49,508 nucleotides of DNA from positions 1 to 49,508 of the forward strand of contig NZ_JAAFKG010000058.1 in NCBI RefSeq assembly GCF_013299185.1. Direction: 5' to 3'. The notes beneath the pieces are model-generated. The model worked only from the letters and a program-made list of their open reading frames with translations. It was not told the origin of the DNA and searched no databases. Of this stretch, positions 1-8,299 are shown piece by piece. Every line of letters begins with the position of its first letter. The first letter of the stretch is position 1. The DNA is from Microcoleus sp. bin48.metabat.b7b8b9.023 (GTDB lineage: Bacteria; Cyanobacteriota; Cyanobacteriia; Cyanobacteriales; Microcoleaceae). Both the position numbers and the translations under genes were made by a program.

Positions 1-160
1 TAGAATTTTTGCTCGTTTTTTTAGGAGATGGCTCTGGCTCTGGTTTTGGTTCGTAGGTGGCTAATATTGCACTGAGTTTTTGGATTTTCTCCCATAGCTC
101 TACTATCAAGGCTTCTTTTGCCTCGTTCGATAGTTGTTTTAGGTCGGGGAGTTTTTCCAT
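1..160 (-). CDS. IS66-type transposase, N-terminal fragment running off the left edge
   Basis: Reading the minus strand from the ATG at 160 gives an open frame to the edge that starts MEKLPDLKQLSNEAKEALIV and continues with a Leu/Trp helix, a run of Pro-Glu and Lys-rich residues and then KKTSKNS. The order LPDLxxLSxExKxxLIxxLW, a coiled coil and KTSKNS is the usual N-terminus of TnpC-type IS66 transposases, whose catalytic DDE core would lie outside the window. Only about 53 codons are visible, so it cannot be said whether the gene is intact. The spacer to 223 has no gene. Moderate certainty for the family, low for function. Confidence 0.55.
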   Translation of the reverse strand, partial: MEKLPDLKQLSNEAKEALIVELWEKIQKLSAILATYEPKPEPEPSPKKTSKNS

Positions 161-223
161 TCCTTTATCTAATGTCTATCTTGTCTTCTTGTCAAGGGGG
201 TTGAGCAATTACGTTGACAGTTG

Positions 224-370
224 ATACCAATTTTTTATGAGGCTGCTCCCGAATTCGGATCCCCCCTAACCCCCCTTGATAAGGGGGGGACAAGATTTTT
301 CTCAAAGTCCCCCTTCTTAAGGGGGATTTAGGGGGATCGAGATATGTGCAACTTCACATTAAATTGGTAT
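224..370. repeat. Miniature inverted-repeat element with ATACCAATTT ends (copy 1)
   Basis: The stretch begins ATACCAATTT and ends AAATTGGTAT, a 10-bp terminal inverted repeat. Inside is a G/C-run palindrome: CCCCCCTAACCCCCC, then AAGGGGGGG, then a second pair CCCCCTTCTTAAGGGGG. A second copy in the opposite orientation lies at 19537-19670, and 21631-21771 has the same kind of interior but different ends. There is no coding capacity. Best described as a MITE-like or REP-like mobile palindrome. A heptamer TTGACAG stretch flanks it. Confidence 0.75.
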
Positions 371-547
371 GACAGCATTAATCAGTTGATAGCCTTAATC
401 AGTTGACAGTTGACAGCTTGAGGGTGGACTTCTACCTGGAAGGAAGAGGATTGGAGTAATGAATCGTCTGATTTTAATTTCTCCATAAAAGGGAGAGGCT
501 TTAAACCAATTCTTTCTGGTAAAACTCGCTCTCCCAGCGCAGACAAC

Positions 548-1852
548 CTACTTGTCAAACAAAGCTAAATCAGCTTTCAGAAAATCTACAAACTGCCGCG
601 CAGTCCTTCCAGAGCGCCCGTTGCGGCGAGTTGCCCATTCCTTAGCGCGGTGTTCCAAATCCTCAACAGCGAGTTTGATGCCAGCAAGTTCGGCGAGATG
701 TCGGACAATTGTTAAATAAGTGTTTTGATCCGCAGGTTCAAAAGTTAAAGTCAAGCCAAAGCGATCGCTAAATGAAAGTTTTTCCTGCACGGTATCCCAA
801 GCGTGAACTTCATCACCGTCGCGGGGGCGAGGCCTGTCATCAAAAAACTCTCGAATTAAATGCCTGCGATTAGATGTGGCGTAAACAACTACATTTTGAG
901 GCCGGGCGGTGACATTTCCTTCTAAAACAACTTTCAAGGATTTAAAAGCATCATCATCTTCCTCAAATGAAAGGTCGTCTACAAAAATAATAAACTTTTG
1001 AGGAACTCCCCGCAACTTCTCCACAATTTGCGCTAAATCTTGCAAATCCGATTTAGATACTTCAATCAAGCGCAAATTGCGAGATCCAAATTCATTTAAC
1101 AGCGACTTCACCAACGAAGACTTACCCGAGCCGCGACTTCCGTACAACAAGACGTGCAAAGCCGGATAACCAGCCAGCAAAAACTCTGTATTTTTCACCA
1201 GAGCATCCCGCTGCCAATCGCAGCAAACCAACTCTTTCAAATTTATGCGATCGGGATGTGGAATACTCGCTAACTGCCCGGATTTCCACCCAAAAGCACG
1301 ATACTCTGCAAACAAACCCGTGCCAAACTGTCGGTAATATTTTGCCAAAGATTCCGCAGCGCTAGACCATTTTTCTAGTTTTCCGTGCAGGGGCTTTTCG
1401 GCGTTTTCTGGTATATTTTCGCAATGCCAAATGGGAGGCACTGAGTCAAGTTGACCCGCTACTCGCACCCACTTACTCAACTGCTCGCTGGTGCAGTCAT
1501 AAATATTTTGCAGCACTTGTAAATCATGTCTGGCTGCTTCCACTAAAGCGGGCGGCAAACTCGCAAAATCTGTTTGCTGAGCTAGGTGAGAAAAGGGATT
1601 TTCGTCTTTGAGAATTTGCAAAATCAGGGAATTTTTCCAGCTCAAATTTTGAGCAGCTTGAATTTTGAACCAGTTACCGTAAGCTACCTGACACTCTAGA
1701 CCGCTGAGTTCGCTGTGGTGGAGAGCTTGCAGCAAGTCGAGAAAAGCTTGACCTGCGGGGGTTTCGAGAACTGATTGATATAGCAACAGGGATGCTGCTT
1801 GGCGTTGGAGGTAACGGATTTGGGCGATCGCCTGAGAAGTTAGGGCTGACAT
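548..1852 (-). CDS. DUF815-family AAA+ ATPase
   Basis: A P-loop ATPase of about 434 residues from the ATG at 1852 (protein begins MSALTSQAIAQIRYLQRQAA); an ATG at 1954 would add 34 residues that look unlike the family. Walker A is GSRGSGKSS near residues 238-246 and Walker B is FIIFVDDLSF near 287-296. The later NRRHLIREFFDDRP and DRFGLTLTFE motifs are hallmarks of DUF815 proteins, which are soluble AAA+ ATPases common in bacteria with no settled role. The N-terminal 200 residues are a helical region. The gene is divergent from the TMEM14 gene; if 1852 is the start, 126 bp separate the two starts, so a shared promoter region is likely. Confidence 0.85.
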   Translation of the reverse strand: MSALTSQAIAQIRYLQRQAASLLLYQSVLETPAGQAFLDLLQALHHSELSGLECQVAYGNWFKIQAAQNLSWKNSLILQILKDENPFSHLAQQTDFASLPPALVEAARHDLQVLQNIYDCTSEQLSKWVRVAGQLDSVPPIWHCENIPENAEKPLHGKLEKWSSAAESLAKYYRQFGTGLFAEYRAFGWKSGQLASIPHPDRINLKELVCCDWQRDALVKNTEFLLAGYPALHVLLYGSRGSGKSSLVKSLLNEFGSRNLRLIEVSKSDLQDLAQIVEKLRGVPQKFIIFVDDLSFEEDDDAFKSLKVVLEGNVTARPQNVVVYATSNRRHLIREFFDDRPRPRDGDEVHAWDTVQEKLSFSDRFGLTLTFEPADQNTYLTIVRHLAELAGIKLAVEDLEHRAKEWATRRNGRSGRTARQFVDFLKADLALFDK

Positions 1853-1978
1853 AATGCCAATTGTATAACAGTTAGATATCTGGACTGGGTTTAATAAATT
1901 TTCTAACAATTTGTGACCGCAATCGCAGCTATCGCTGTATAAATTGAGATGCAAAGAGTGAAAATAGGGGAATTAAAA

Positions 1979-2311
1979 ATGAATTTAGGTACAGCAGCCG
2001 CGATCGGCTACGGCGTTTTGACACTAATTGGCGGCATCATGGGTTACATCAAAGCCAAAAGCCAAGCCTCGCTCATTTCCGGCCTCGTTAGCGGTTCGCT
2101 GCTAATTTTTGCCGGTACCGCACAACTCATGGGACAAACTTGGGGTTTAACATTAGCAGCAGCAATTTCCGCTGTTTTAGTAGTAGTTTTTATGGTACGG
2201 CTGGTCAAAACTCGCAAGTTTATGCCCGCTGGGATGCTGATTTTGGCTAGTTTGGCGTCTTTGGGTGCGATCGTTTACGAACTCAGCGGTCAAGCGATGT
2301 TAGGTTTTTGA
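1979..2311 (+). CDS. TMEM14 / UPF0136 family small membrane protein
   Basis: A protein of 110 residues from the ATG at 1979, chosen because AGGGG lies 8 bases upstream and the protein then begins MNLGTAAAIGYGVLTLIGGI, as TMEM14 members do. It has four hydrophobic segments separated by short basic loops (KAKSQAS after the first, KTRKF after the third) and the glycine-rich helices typical of the family. Plant members (FAX proteins) export fatty acids from plastids; the cyanobacterial role is not established, so lipid transport is only an analogy. The gene is followed by a strong palindrome at 2340-2381. Confidence 0.85.
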   Translation: MNLGTAAAIGYGVLTLIGGIMGYIKAKSQASLISGLVSGSLLIFAGTAQLMGQTWGLTLAAAISAVLVVVFMVRLVKTRKFMPAGMLILASLASLGAIVYELSGQAMLGF

Positions 2312-2339
2312 TTTGATATTTTTGATTTTAGAGGTGAGA

Positions 2340-2381
2340 TTTTAGATTAACTCCCAGGTTTTACTGGGAGTTAATCTAAAA
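2340..2381. terminator. 18-bp perfect hairpin between convergent genes
   Basis: Arms 2340-2357 and 2364-2381 are exact reverse complements (core TTAACTCCCAG / CTGGGAGTTAA) around a 6-base loop, GTTTTA. The stem's outer part is A/T-rich, so either strand presents a hairpin ending in a T-rich run (TCTAAAA on one side, the complement on the other). It sits between the 3' ends of the TMEM14 gene and the 341-residue gene, which fits a bidirectional intrinsic terminator. Confidence 0.7.
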
Positions 2382-2401
2382 TCAACAGAAACCTAATTTT
2401 T

Positions 2402-2480
2402 TCACCAATGACCAATGCCCCATTCCCCATCCCTCCGCTTCGCCCCATGCCCCATGCCCCATGACTAATGACTAATGACT
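2402..2480. repeat. Heptamer arrays (CCCCATG and ACTAATG)
   Basis: Short tandem heptamers: CCCCATG at about 2443-2463, then ACTAATG copies. They are of the STRR class known in cyanobacteria. The array runs into the end of the downstream minus-strand gene, whose last residues and TAG stop codon are written in the ACTAATG repeat. Confidence 0.6.
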
Positions 2481-3490
2481 GATTCAATATACTGCTCGAC
2501 TTCCCTGAGTTGCTGCCGCTGGTATTCAATCCAATTCTTTTCCGCCGCGCGCTGTTGGGCTGTCTCTAGCTGGTACCGCGCCTGCTTCTCTAAAAAATTA
2601 TTGTAGAACATAATCGCTTTTTCAACTGTTTGAATTCCCAGTTTCATGCGCTCCTCAAAAACTGCTAAAATTAAATCATCCAGGATTGAGCTAATCACTT
2701 TACAAGACTCTTCAAAATCGCTCAAGCTGATTCCCATTTTACTTTTATGAACCAGAGTTTCAACAGGATCTCTCAGGGTTTCTTTAAAAGTCTTCATATA
2801 AGACTCCGGTAAATATCTCAGAGGTTCCGTAAACTTCGATACAATCTCGCCGCCTATTGATTGCAGTCGCTCTCTAAATTTCGATTGACTCTTGAAGTCG
2901 AAGCATTCTATACAATATTCAACTTTTTCTATATCAATAGATTGTAATTCTTTAAAGATAGAATTGAGTTCATTCTCCACAATTAAAATTACTCGCTCGC
3001 CTTGATAGTCTACTTCATTTCGCAATTCTTTGTACAAATTATCTTTGTCATAAAAACCGATAGAATCTTTTTTAAACACTTGCTGGTTTTGATCCCACAA
3101 AAACCACTTATTTTTTAACTTGGTAGCTTTGTCGCTCCACGATTTGCGAACTTTAACAACAGCATCATATTTGCCTTTTTTTCCCAAACTGCGAATTCTC
3201 ACGTCGCATCCGCTTAGTTCGCCAATTTGCTCCCAGACATCAACAGCAGATGCTTTAGCAATTCTCGGCTTGCTATTCCAGACATCCTCAGCCTGAGATA
3301 CATCTTTGAAACATACATGAGCTAACGCCTTGAGTCTGAGGGCTGATTGCTTGATTTCCTGAATACAAGGTTCCACGTCTAGACTGAGGTGGGTAGCTGA
3401 CTGTTTAATCTCCACGGATTGATATTCATCTGCGAGCAATCGATCGCTAAACTGGGTAATAGCCTGGAATACCTTGAGATACTCATTCAT
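2465..3490 (-). CDS. Hypothetical helical/coiled-coil protein, 341 residues
   Basis: Not recognised. The protein starts MNEYLKVFQAITQFSDRLLA and is almost entirely predicted helix. There is no signal peptide and no membrane segment. Residues about 1-90 are helical with spaced Leu/Ile. A central basic stretch (KVRKSWSDKATKLKNKW) precedes a Trp/Gln-rich turn. The C-terminal 60 residues (FLEKQARYQLETAQQRAAEK and on) form a Gln/Glu-rich amphipathic helix likely to be a coiled coil. The last few residues and the stop lie in a heptamer repeat, suggesting the 3' end was reshaped by the repeat. It is divergent from the unknown gene at 4071, with a tnpB-less relict between them. Real gene judging by length and codon use; function unknown. 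Confidence 0.6.
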   Translation of the reverse strand: MNEYLKVFQAITQFSDRLLADEYQSVEIKQSATHLSLDVEPCIQEIKQSALRLKALAHVCFKDVSQAEDVWNSKPRIAKASAVDVWEQIGELSGCDVRIRSLGKKGKYDAVVKVRKSWSDKATKLKNKWFLWDQNQQVFKKDSIGFYDKDNLYKELRNEVDYQGERVILIVENELNSIFKELQSIDIEKVEYCIECFDFKSQSKFRERLQSIGGEIVSKFTEPLRYLPESYMKTFKETLRDPVETLVHKSKMGISLSDFEESCKVISSILDDLILAVFEERMKLGIQTVEKAIMFYNNFLEKQARYQLETAQQRAAEKNWIEYQRQQLREVEQYIESVISH

Positions 3491-3504
3491 CAGAAAAATG
3501 GGTT

Positions 3505-3895
3505 TGAAACTCCGTCCTTATAGGACGGCTTTTTAGATTAGTGTTAGGGGTGGTAGTTCCACCCCTATGAATCTTGTTACCGCCTTGGAGCTACTAAATA
3601 CCGGGTGCTTTTGTATTGCACTTTCGTCGGGACAATTGCCGACTGACATGGTTGACCCTGTACGCATAACAAGTGGCGATAAGCCCATGTGTATATTTCC
3701 CTTCGCTACTGACTATCAGAGAGGTTACAGATTAGGGAGGCGTCCAGTAACGTCTTCTGGTGTACCACCACCAGATAGTTCAGTTTGGGTTTTTAGCCCG
3801 CAAGCTAGACATTGGTTTAGTCTCAGATTAAGAAGTTAGTGAATCTTCCTCTTCCAAGCCTCCGTGCTTTAGCCGGAGGTCAATGACTTCGTTTC
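3505..3895 (+). mobile_element. tnpB-less IS200/IS605-like right-end relict, possible omega-RNA scaffold
   Basis: A non-coding, palindrome-rich segment. It opens with hairpin CCGTCCT-tat-AGGACGG (3512-3528) followed by CTTTTT, then AGGGGTGG/CCACCCCT (3546-3553 and 3559-3566). It ends with CCTCCG/CGGAGG (3859-3864 and 3874-3879) and CAATGACTTCG. The closing AAGCCTCCGTGCTTTAGC pattern is like the right ends that follow tnpB genes in cyanobacteria, where the guide (omega) RNA is encoded. No tnpB frame lies on its left: the 341-residue gene on the other strand starts at 3490. A 90-codon open frame here has low-complexity, unprotein-like composition and is not called. Assignment is from pattern memory, so moderate to low certainty. 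Confidence 0.45.
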
Positions 3896-4070
3896 ATCCC
3901 TCCTTTCCCTAAATAGCATACAATACAGAACATCTCCCTTTTGGAATGCAAACTGAGTCAGACCATTTTAGATTTTAGATTTTAGAATTGGGAATGGGAA
4001 TGACTGATGACTATCAGGGTTTGGAGCGCGGGCCTACAGTTGCATTCTTGTTTTAAACTGGTGTCACAAC

Positions 4071-5486
4071 ATGGATTATGTATTCACCCCTACAACTCAG
4101 GCTAGACTCAATACTGGCAACCTCGTACAGCCTGCCACCACAACTGGAAAATTGCTCCCCGCAGCTAGGGATCCGGTGACAGGGGAGTTTGTGGAGATTG
4201 CCAAAATATTTTATCAATCAACAACTACAACTCTATGCGATCGCGGAGTTCTAGGATTGCTCTCACAGTTAGGCGGAGGCGGGCCCGTACAGCCACTGAT
4301 AGCTCCCGTGTACGTGACAGTCGCGCCGTTGCAGCTTGCTCAAAGTCACCAGGGGTTTCAGAAAATATACAGAATGCTTAACTGTCTGAAAATTAATTTG
4401 GCAGTGATGCAAGCGACTGCTGCCGTCATTGGTATTGGGGCTGTATCGAGTACAGTTTTGTCAGCAGTAAACCTCGAACAAGTATTAAAAATTAGAGATG
4501 AGGCAAAACACCAGAAGCTGAAAATTAAAGACGGGTTTATCGATCTCAGGCATATCCTCAAAGATAAGGGAGTAGAGGTAATTCAGCAAATTTTTAAGGT
4601 GGCTCATGACTCTAATTTTCAAAGGCACCGCCAGCAACTGGTTAACGGTTACGATATTTTTTCTAAAGCTATTAAACGCTGCCAGTCAGCCCTGACAGTG
4701 CCGGATCTCAAGCTGCGGAATTCGGAGATTAATAACGGGCGAGATATGCTGTTTGAGGCTTTAAGAATTTACGATCGTCCCGGTTTGTTGGAGGGGCTGT
4801 GTTCTGCAGGAAAGCTCCGGCAAATGGAATGTGTTTGGGCGATCGAGCTGGCGCTGGGCATCACGTTTCAGTTGCAGCGGGCTTACGATCTAGTGAGCGA
4901 TCGCCTGCTCAAACTTCAATCAAAAATTCGTCACGATCTTCTCACTGTTGTGAAAGGATGTCAATCGGAATCTGAACTAGATTTTTTATTTCCAGAAGTT
5001 ACCAGGATTCTCGGTCACGATCTAAGTGTAATAGAATTTTGGCAAAACGAGGTAGATTGGATGCAAACTTTGTCTCCCAAAGAGCAGCACCAGTTAGCTA
5101 GTTTAGATAAACTTAGCGGCGACCATCATATAAAAAGCAGCATCCACACGACATTCGCGGTATTAACTGCGGAACCTTCACTTTATCAAAGTTTAAAGCA
5201 AAAGTCTCACTTTCTATCCTTGCGCGACCAGCTAGCCTTTGCCCTGAAGCCGGAACTGCGCCGGGGATACGAATTTTATGTGTGCCAGCAGGCGATCGCA
5301 ACTGGCTATCCAGCTTTAGCTGTCTCGAACTGGCAAGAAATATCCGATTTAACTGTGGCTAACCTCTACTACTTTTTCCAAAGTCGAGAGGATTCAAGTG
5401 AAATTTATCCGACTGAGGACACAATAGAAACGCCTGCTTGGCACTTTCCCAAATCCTTAGAAAAAGAGTTACATTACTGCAATTAA
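4071..5486 (+). CDS. Hypothetical protein with a central hydrophobic helix and coiled coil, 471 residues
   Basis: Not recognised. Residues 1-95 are Thr/Pro/Gly-rich and probably disordered (QPATTTGKLLPAARDP; SQLGGGGPVQPLIAPVYV). Residues about 107-133 form a hydrophobic, alanine-rich helix (NLAVMQATAAVIGIGAVSS) followed directly by a charged coiled coil (EQVLKIRDEAKHQKLKIKDG). The remaining 300 residues are helical without known motifs. This order (helical cytosolic part plus one Gly/Ala hydrophobic hairpin and coiled coil) is seen in proteins that insert into or associate with membranes, but no family is claimed. The ATG at 4071 has no clear ribosome site. A GGTACGT repeat begins 18 bases after the stop. 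It may belong functionally with the divergent 2465-3490 gene; that is inference only. Confidence 0.6.
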   Translation: MDYVFTPTTQARLNTGNLVQPATTTGKLLPAARDPVTGEFVEIAKIFYQSTTTTLCDRGVLGLLSQLGGGGPVQPLIAPVYVTVAPLQLAQSHQGFQKIYRMLNCLKINLAVMQATAAVIGIGAVSSTVLSAVNLEQVLKIRDEAKHQKLKIKDGFIDLRHILKDKGVEVIQQIFKVAHDSNFQRHRQQLVNGYDIFSKAIKRCQSALTVPDLKLRNSEINNGRDMLFEALRIYDRPGLLEGLCSAGKLRQMECVWAIELALGITFQLQRAYDLVSDRLLKLQSKIRHDLLTVVKGCQSESELDFLFPEVTRILGHDLSVIEFWQNEVDWMQTLSPKEQHQLASLDKLSGDHHIKSSIHTTFAVLTAEPSLYQSLKQKSHFLSLRDQLAFALKPELRRGYEFYVCQQAIATGYPALAVSNWQEISDLTVANLYYFFQSREDSSEIYPTEDTIETPAWHFPKSLEKELHYCN

Positions 5487-5503
5487 TTGAAAGCGCTGGT
5501 CAA

Positions 5504-5571
5504 GGTACGTAGTTGCGATCTTTGCGCTCTTTATAATATTAGCCAAGAGCGCTGAAGCGCAACTACGTACC
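5504..5571. repeat. GGTACGT palindromic element (copy 1)
   Basis: Begins GGTACGTAGTTGCG and ends CGCAACTACGTACC, so the ends are inverted repeats of 14 bp; the middle carries GCGCTCTTTATAATATTAG and AGAGCGCTGAAGCG. Further copies are at 10522-10588, 11592-11658 and 29334-29593, with half copies at 19830-19849 and 34745-34757. Confidence 0.8.
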
Positions 5572-5615
5572 TAATTTGTCTGACGACAATAAAACCGCTC
5601 TGCTTAGTCGATATT

Positions 5616-5680
5616 GTAGGGTGCGTCAGCGAGTAGCCTAATTTTCAGGTGAGGAACCAGAATTGGCTGACGCACCCTAC
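5616..5680. repeat. GTAGGGTGCGTCAGC inverted-repeat element (copy 1)
   Basis: A 65-bp element with perfect 15-bp terminal inverted repeats: GTAGGGTGCGTCAGC at 5616-5630 and its complement at 5666-5680, with a 35-bp middle. Related copies are at 10473-10487, 10608-10665, 11436-11494 and 11505-11562. MITE-like; non-coding. Confidence 0.85.
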
Positions 5681-5779
5681 TACAAATCAGACTATAAACC
5701 GCAGATGTCAAACAGATGCAACCGACGATGCAACGCAGATAATTTCAGGGTGTTTTCCGATTTTTGCAATTCAAGTCTA

Positions 5780-8299
5780 TTATCTCAGCCACAACTTAAT
5801 AGTATTGTCTTTAGAGCCGCTAGCAATAGTTTTGCCATCGGGACTAAAAGTCACTACATAAACCTCATCGGTATGTCCCGTCAAAGTATTCAGCAATTCT
5901 CCGGTATCAAAGTCCCAAATTTTAATGGTTTTATCCTTGCTTCCGCTGGCGATAAATTTCCCGTCCGGGCTGATAGCAACCGAAACAATATCGTCAGAAT
6001 GTCCCTTAATCGAACGAAGTAAATCTCCACTTTCGAGATTCCAGATTTTAATGCTTTCATCGTAGGAGCCACTAACAATTGTCTTGCCATCCGGGCTAAC
6101 TACCACAGACCTCACCGCGTCGCCGTGTCCTTCAATAGTTTTGAGCAACCTCCCTGTTGCTACATCGACAATTGTGATTTTTTTATCCTTAGAAGCGCTA
6201 ATTAAATTTTTGCCATCGGGAGTGAAAGCAACAGAATAAACAAAATCTGTATGATCTGGTAAATTCTGGAGCAAATTGCCAGTTGTGGCATCCGAAATTT
6301 TGGTGGTTTTGTCTCCGCTGGCGCTAGCAACAAGCTGTCCGTCGGGGCTGATAGCGACTGACCAAACAGAGGCACTGTGATCGAGACTGCGAGTAGCTTG
6401 ACCTGTTTTCAAATCCCACAACATGACTCTCCAAAAACCTGTTCCTGTGGCTAGTTTCGTACCTTTTGCATCGAAAGCAACCGACCAAACGGTGGATGAA
6501 TCTCCTGGGAAAGTGCGGATCGATTTGCCTGTGGCTAAATCCCAAATTTGGATGGTTTTGTCTTTGGAACCGCTGGCTAACATTAAGCCGTCTGGACTAA
6601 AAGCAACAGATCCAACTGCATCTGAATGCTGGGCGAAGTTTTTGACTTTGGCGTTTTTCCAGTGGAGGCCTGCTTGGCACTTTTGTTGTAAATTTTGGGC
6701 GGATGTATAGGTGCTAGAAGTTTTGGCAATTGTTGGGATTTGGCTGATGCAGCCTTCATAATTGCTTTCTTGATAAAAAGCTTCGATTTGATTGAATTGT
6801 TGGGTTTCTTGCTGGACTTGCTGCTGTCTTTCTTGCCATTTGAGGTATCCGTAAATTCCGCCGATCGCAGTTAAGAGGGCTGCAATCGTTGCTGCGGCGA
6901 TATAAGGATTGATTTTGCGAGGTTCTTTGGGGACAATTGCTGAGGCGCTGGTGCTGTCTGGGGCGATGGATAAACTCCCTTTTCCGTTCAAATTTACCTC
7001 TGGGGATGCCGCCGGAGTTGCCTGCACTCCCAGTGGCAGAGTGCTGCTGGCTGGGGGCAGAATGGCGTTGGGGTTGCGGTGTCCTTCCAACACGATCGCG
7101 ATCGCCTTGTACAATTTACCGAATAAAGATTTAGGAACGACTAATTCTTCGATTCTGGCCGCATCTTCGTCGGTAAGCCCTAAAACTTGCTGCAACCGTT
7201 TTAATTCCTCGCGAGTGTTTGCAGAAAAAGGATATTCTTGCTGCATGGTTTCTTGCAGCGATTGTTCGTAGCGTTCGCCTTTTTGCCTGTATTTGCGGTA
7301 AGGGTTCAAGACTTCATCTTCGATCGCCTCTGCTTCTTCTGGTTGCAATTCCAAACTGACGCGCAATTCTTCTAATATTCTCCGCCCGACGACTGTAATG
7401 TCACCGCGACTGCTGCTGCGCCGATCGACTTCTTCGCGATAGATTGTGAGTTTGGGTACCCGCGTGCGCGATCGATCGCCAATTTTCCGCAAATCGGCTA
7501 AAGCCTCCGCCGCCGACTGGTAGCGCTCCCGAAAATCGTAGCGCACCATATTGTCCAAAACATCGGCCAGCGCTTGGGAGCTGGAGGTTAAATGGCGCCA
7601 AACAATTTCGCCTCGATTAGAATTTTTCAAATCCCGCAGTTTCGGCAAATCGTAAGCCGGCAAACCCGTCATAGCTTGGATGCCAATCATTCCCAAGGCG
7701 TAGATATCGCTGTTGAGTTGGGGGTTGTATTGAAATTGCTCGATCGGCATATATTCCAGCGTCCCAATCCGCACAGTTACCGGTGCTTGTCTTTGAGCGA
7801 TGTGAATTTCTTTCACCGAGCCAAAGTCAATCAAAACTAACTTGTTGTCTGCATAGCGACGGATTAAATTTGCTGGTTTAATATCTCGATGAATTACTCC
7901 CTGTCCGTGTACAAACACTAAAATTTCTAATAGTTCCTTCAGCAAAGGAATAATTTTTTCTTCGGGAACCGGCTTTCCCGGTACAATCTCTGTGGATAGC
8001 GAGTGACCGGCAATAAAGGATTCTACTAAGAAAAATTCTTCATTTTCTTCAAAATAAGCGAATAGCTGAGGGATTTGGTCGTGTTGACCGAGCTTTTCTA
8101 GAACTTCTGCTTCTTTTTGGAAAAGACGGCGCGTAGTATTAATTAATTTGGGTTCGCTGGTACCGGGACGCAGGTGCTTGACAAAGCACTGCGGTTCACC
8201 GGGGCGACGAGTATCTTTGGCCAGATAGGTTTGTCCAAATTCTCCTGTTTCTATGACTTCAATGACTTGATAGCGTCCATCTAAAAGTTGGCTCACCAT
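5780..8299 (-). CDS. Serine/threonine protein kinase with C-terminal WD40 propeller
   Basis: 839 residues. The N-terminal kinase domain (about 8-270) shows a glycine loop (ETGEFGQTYLA), the ATP lysine (CFVK, K41), the catalytic loop HRDIKPANLI (137-146) and the metal-binding DFG (158-160), so it should be active as a Hanks-type kinase. After a Pro/Ser-rich linker comes one membrane helix (YIAAATIAALLTAIGGIYGY, about 466-485). A short helical segment (490-545) and seven WD40 repeats follow, with the FSPDGK..ASGSKDKTIKIWD signature (550-839), enough for one beta-propeller. The kinase is thus cytoplasmic and the propeller on the other side of the membrane, probably as a sensor or docking surface. 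Such kinases are common in filamentous cyanobacteria. Start at 8299 is the only one that gives a full glycine loop. No partner gene lies adjacent. Confidence 0.93.
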   Translation of the reverse strand: MVSQLLDGRYQVIEVIETGEFGQTYLAKDTRRPGEPQCFVKHLRPGTSEPKLINTTRRLFQKEAEVLEKLGQHDQIPQLFAYFEENEEFFLVESFIAGHSLSTEIVPGKPVPEEKIIPLLKELLEILVFVHGQGVIHRDIKPANLIRRYADNKLVLIDFGSVKEIHIAQRQAPVTVRIGTLEYMPIEQFQYNPQLNSDIYALGMIGIQAMTGLPAYDLPKLRDLKNSNRGEIVWRHLTSSSQALADVLDNMVRYDFRERYQSAAEALADLRKIGDRSRTRVPKLTIYREEVDRRSSSRGDITVVGRRILEELRVSLELQPEEAEAIEDEVLNPYRKYRQKGERYEQSLQETMQQEYPFSANTREELKRLQQVLGLTDEDAARIEELVVPKSLFGKLYKAIAIVLEGHRNPNAILPPASSTLPLGVQATPAASPEVNLNGKGSLSIAPDSTSASAIVPKEPRKINPYIAAATIAALLTAIGGIYGYLKWQERQQQVQQETQQFNQIEAFYQESNYEGCISQIPTIAKTSSTYTSAQNLQQKCQAGLHWKNAKVKNFAQHSDAVGSVAFSPDGLMLASGSKDKTIQIWDLATGKSIRTFPGDSSTVWSVAFDAKGTKLATGTGFWRVMLWDLKTGQATRSLDHSASVWSVAISPDGQLVASASGDKTTKISDATTGNLLQNLPDHTDFVYSVAFTPDGKNLISASKDKKITIVDVATGRLLKTIEGHGDAVRSVVVSPDGKTIVSGSYDESIKIWNLESGDLLRSIKGHSDDIVSVAISPDGKFIASGSKDKTIKIWDFDTGELLNTLTGHTDEVYVVTFSPDGKTIASGSKDNTIKLWLR

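Noticed and set aside
1853..1954. Longer start for the DUF815 ATPase
   Set aside because: The added residues (MHLNLYSDSCDCGHKLL and on) have no counterpart in the family pattern and come close to the divergent TMEM14 start; the ATG at 1852 is preferred.
3567..3839. 90-codon open frame in the palindrome-rich segment
   Set aside because: It spans the hairpins, has low-complexity composition (VPPPDSSVW, FSLRLRS) and no ribosome site; the segment is better read as non-coding transposon end.
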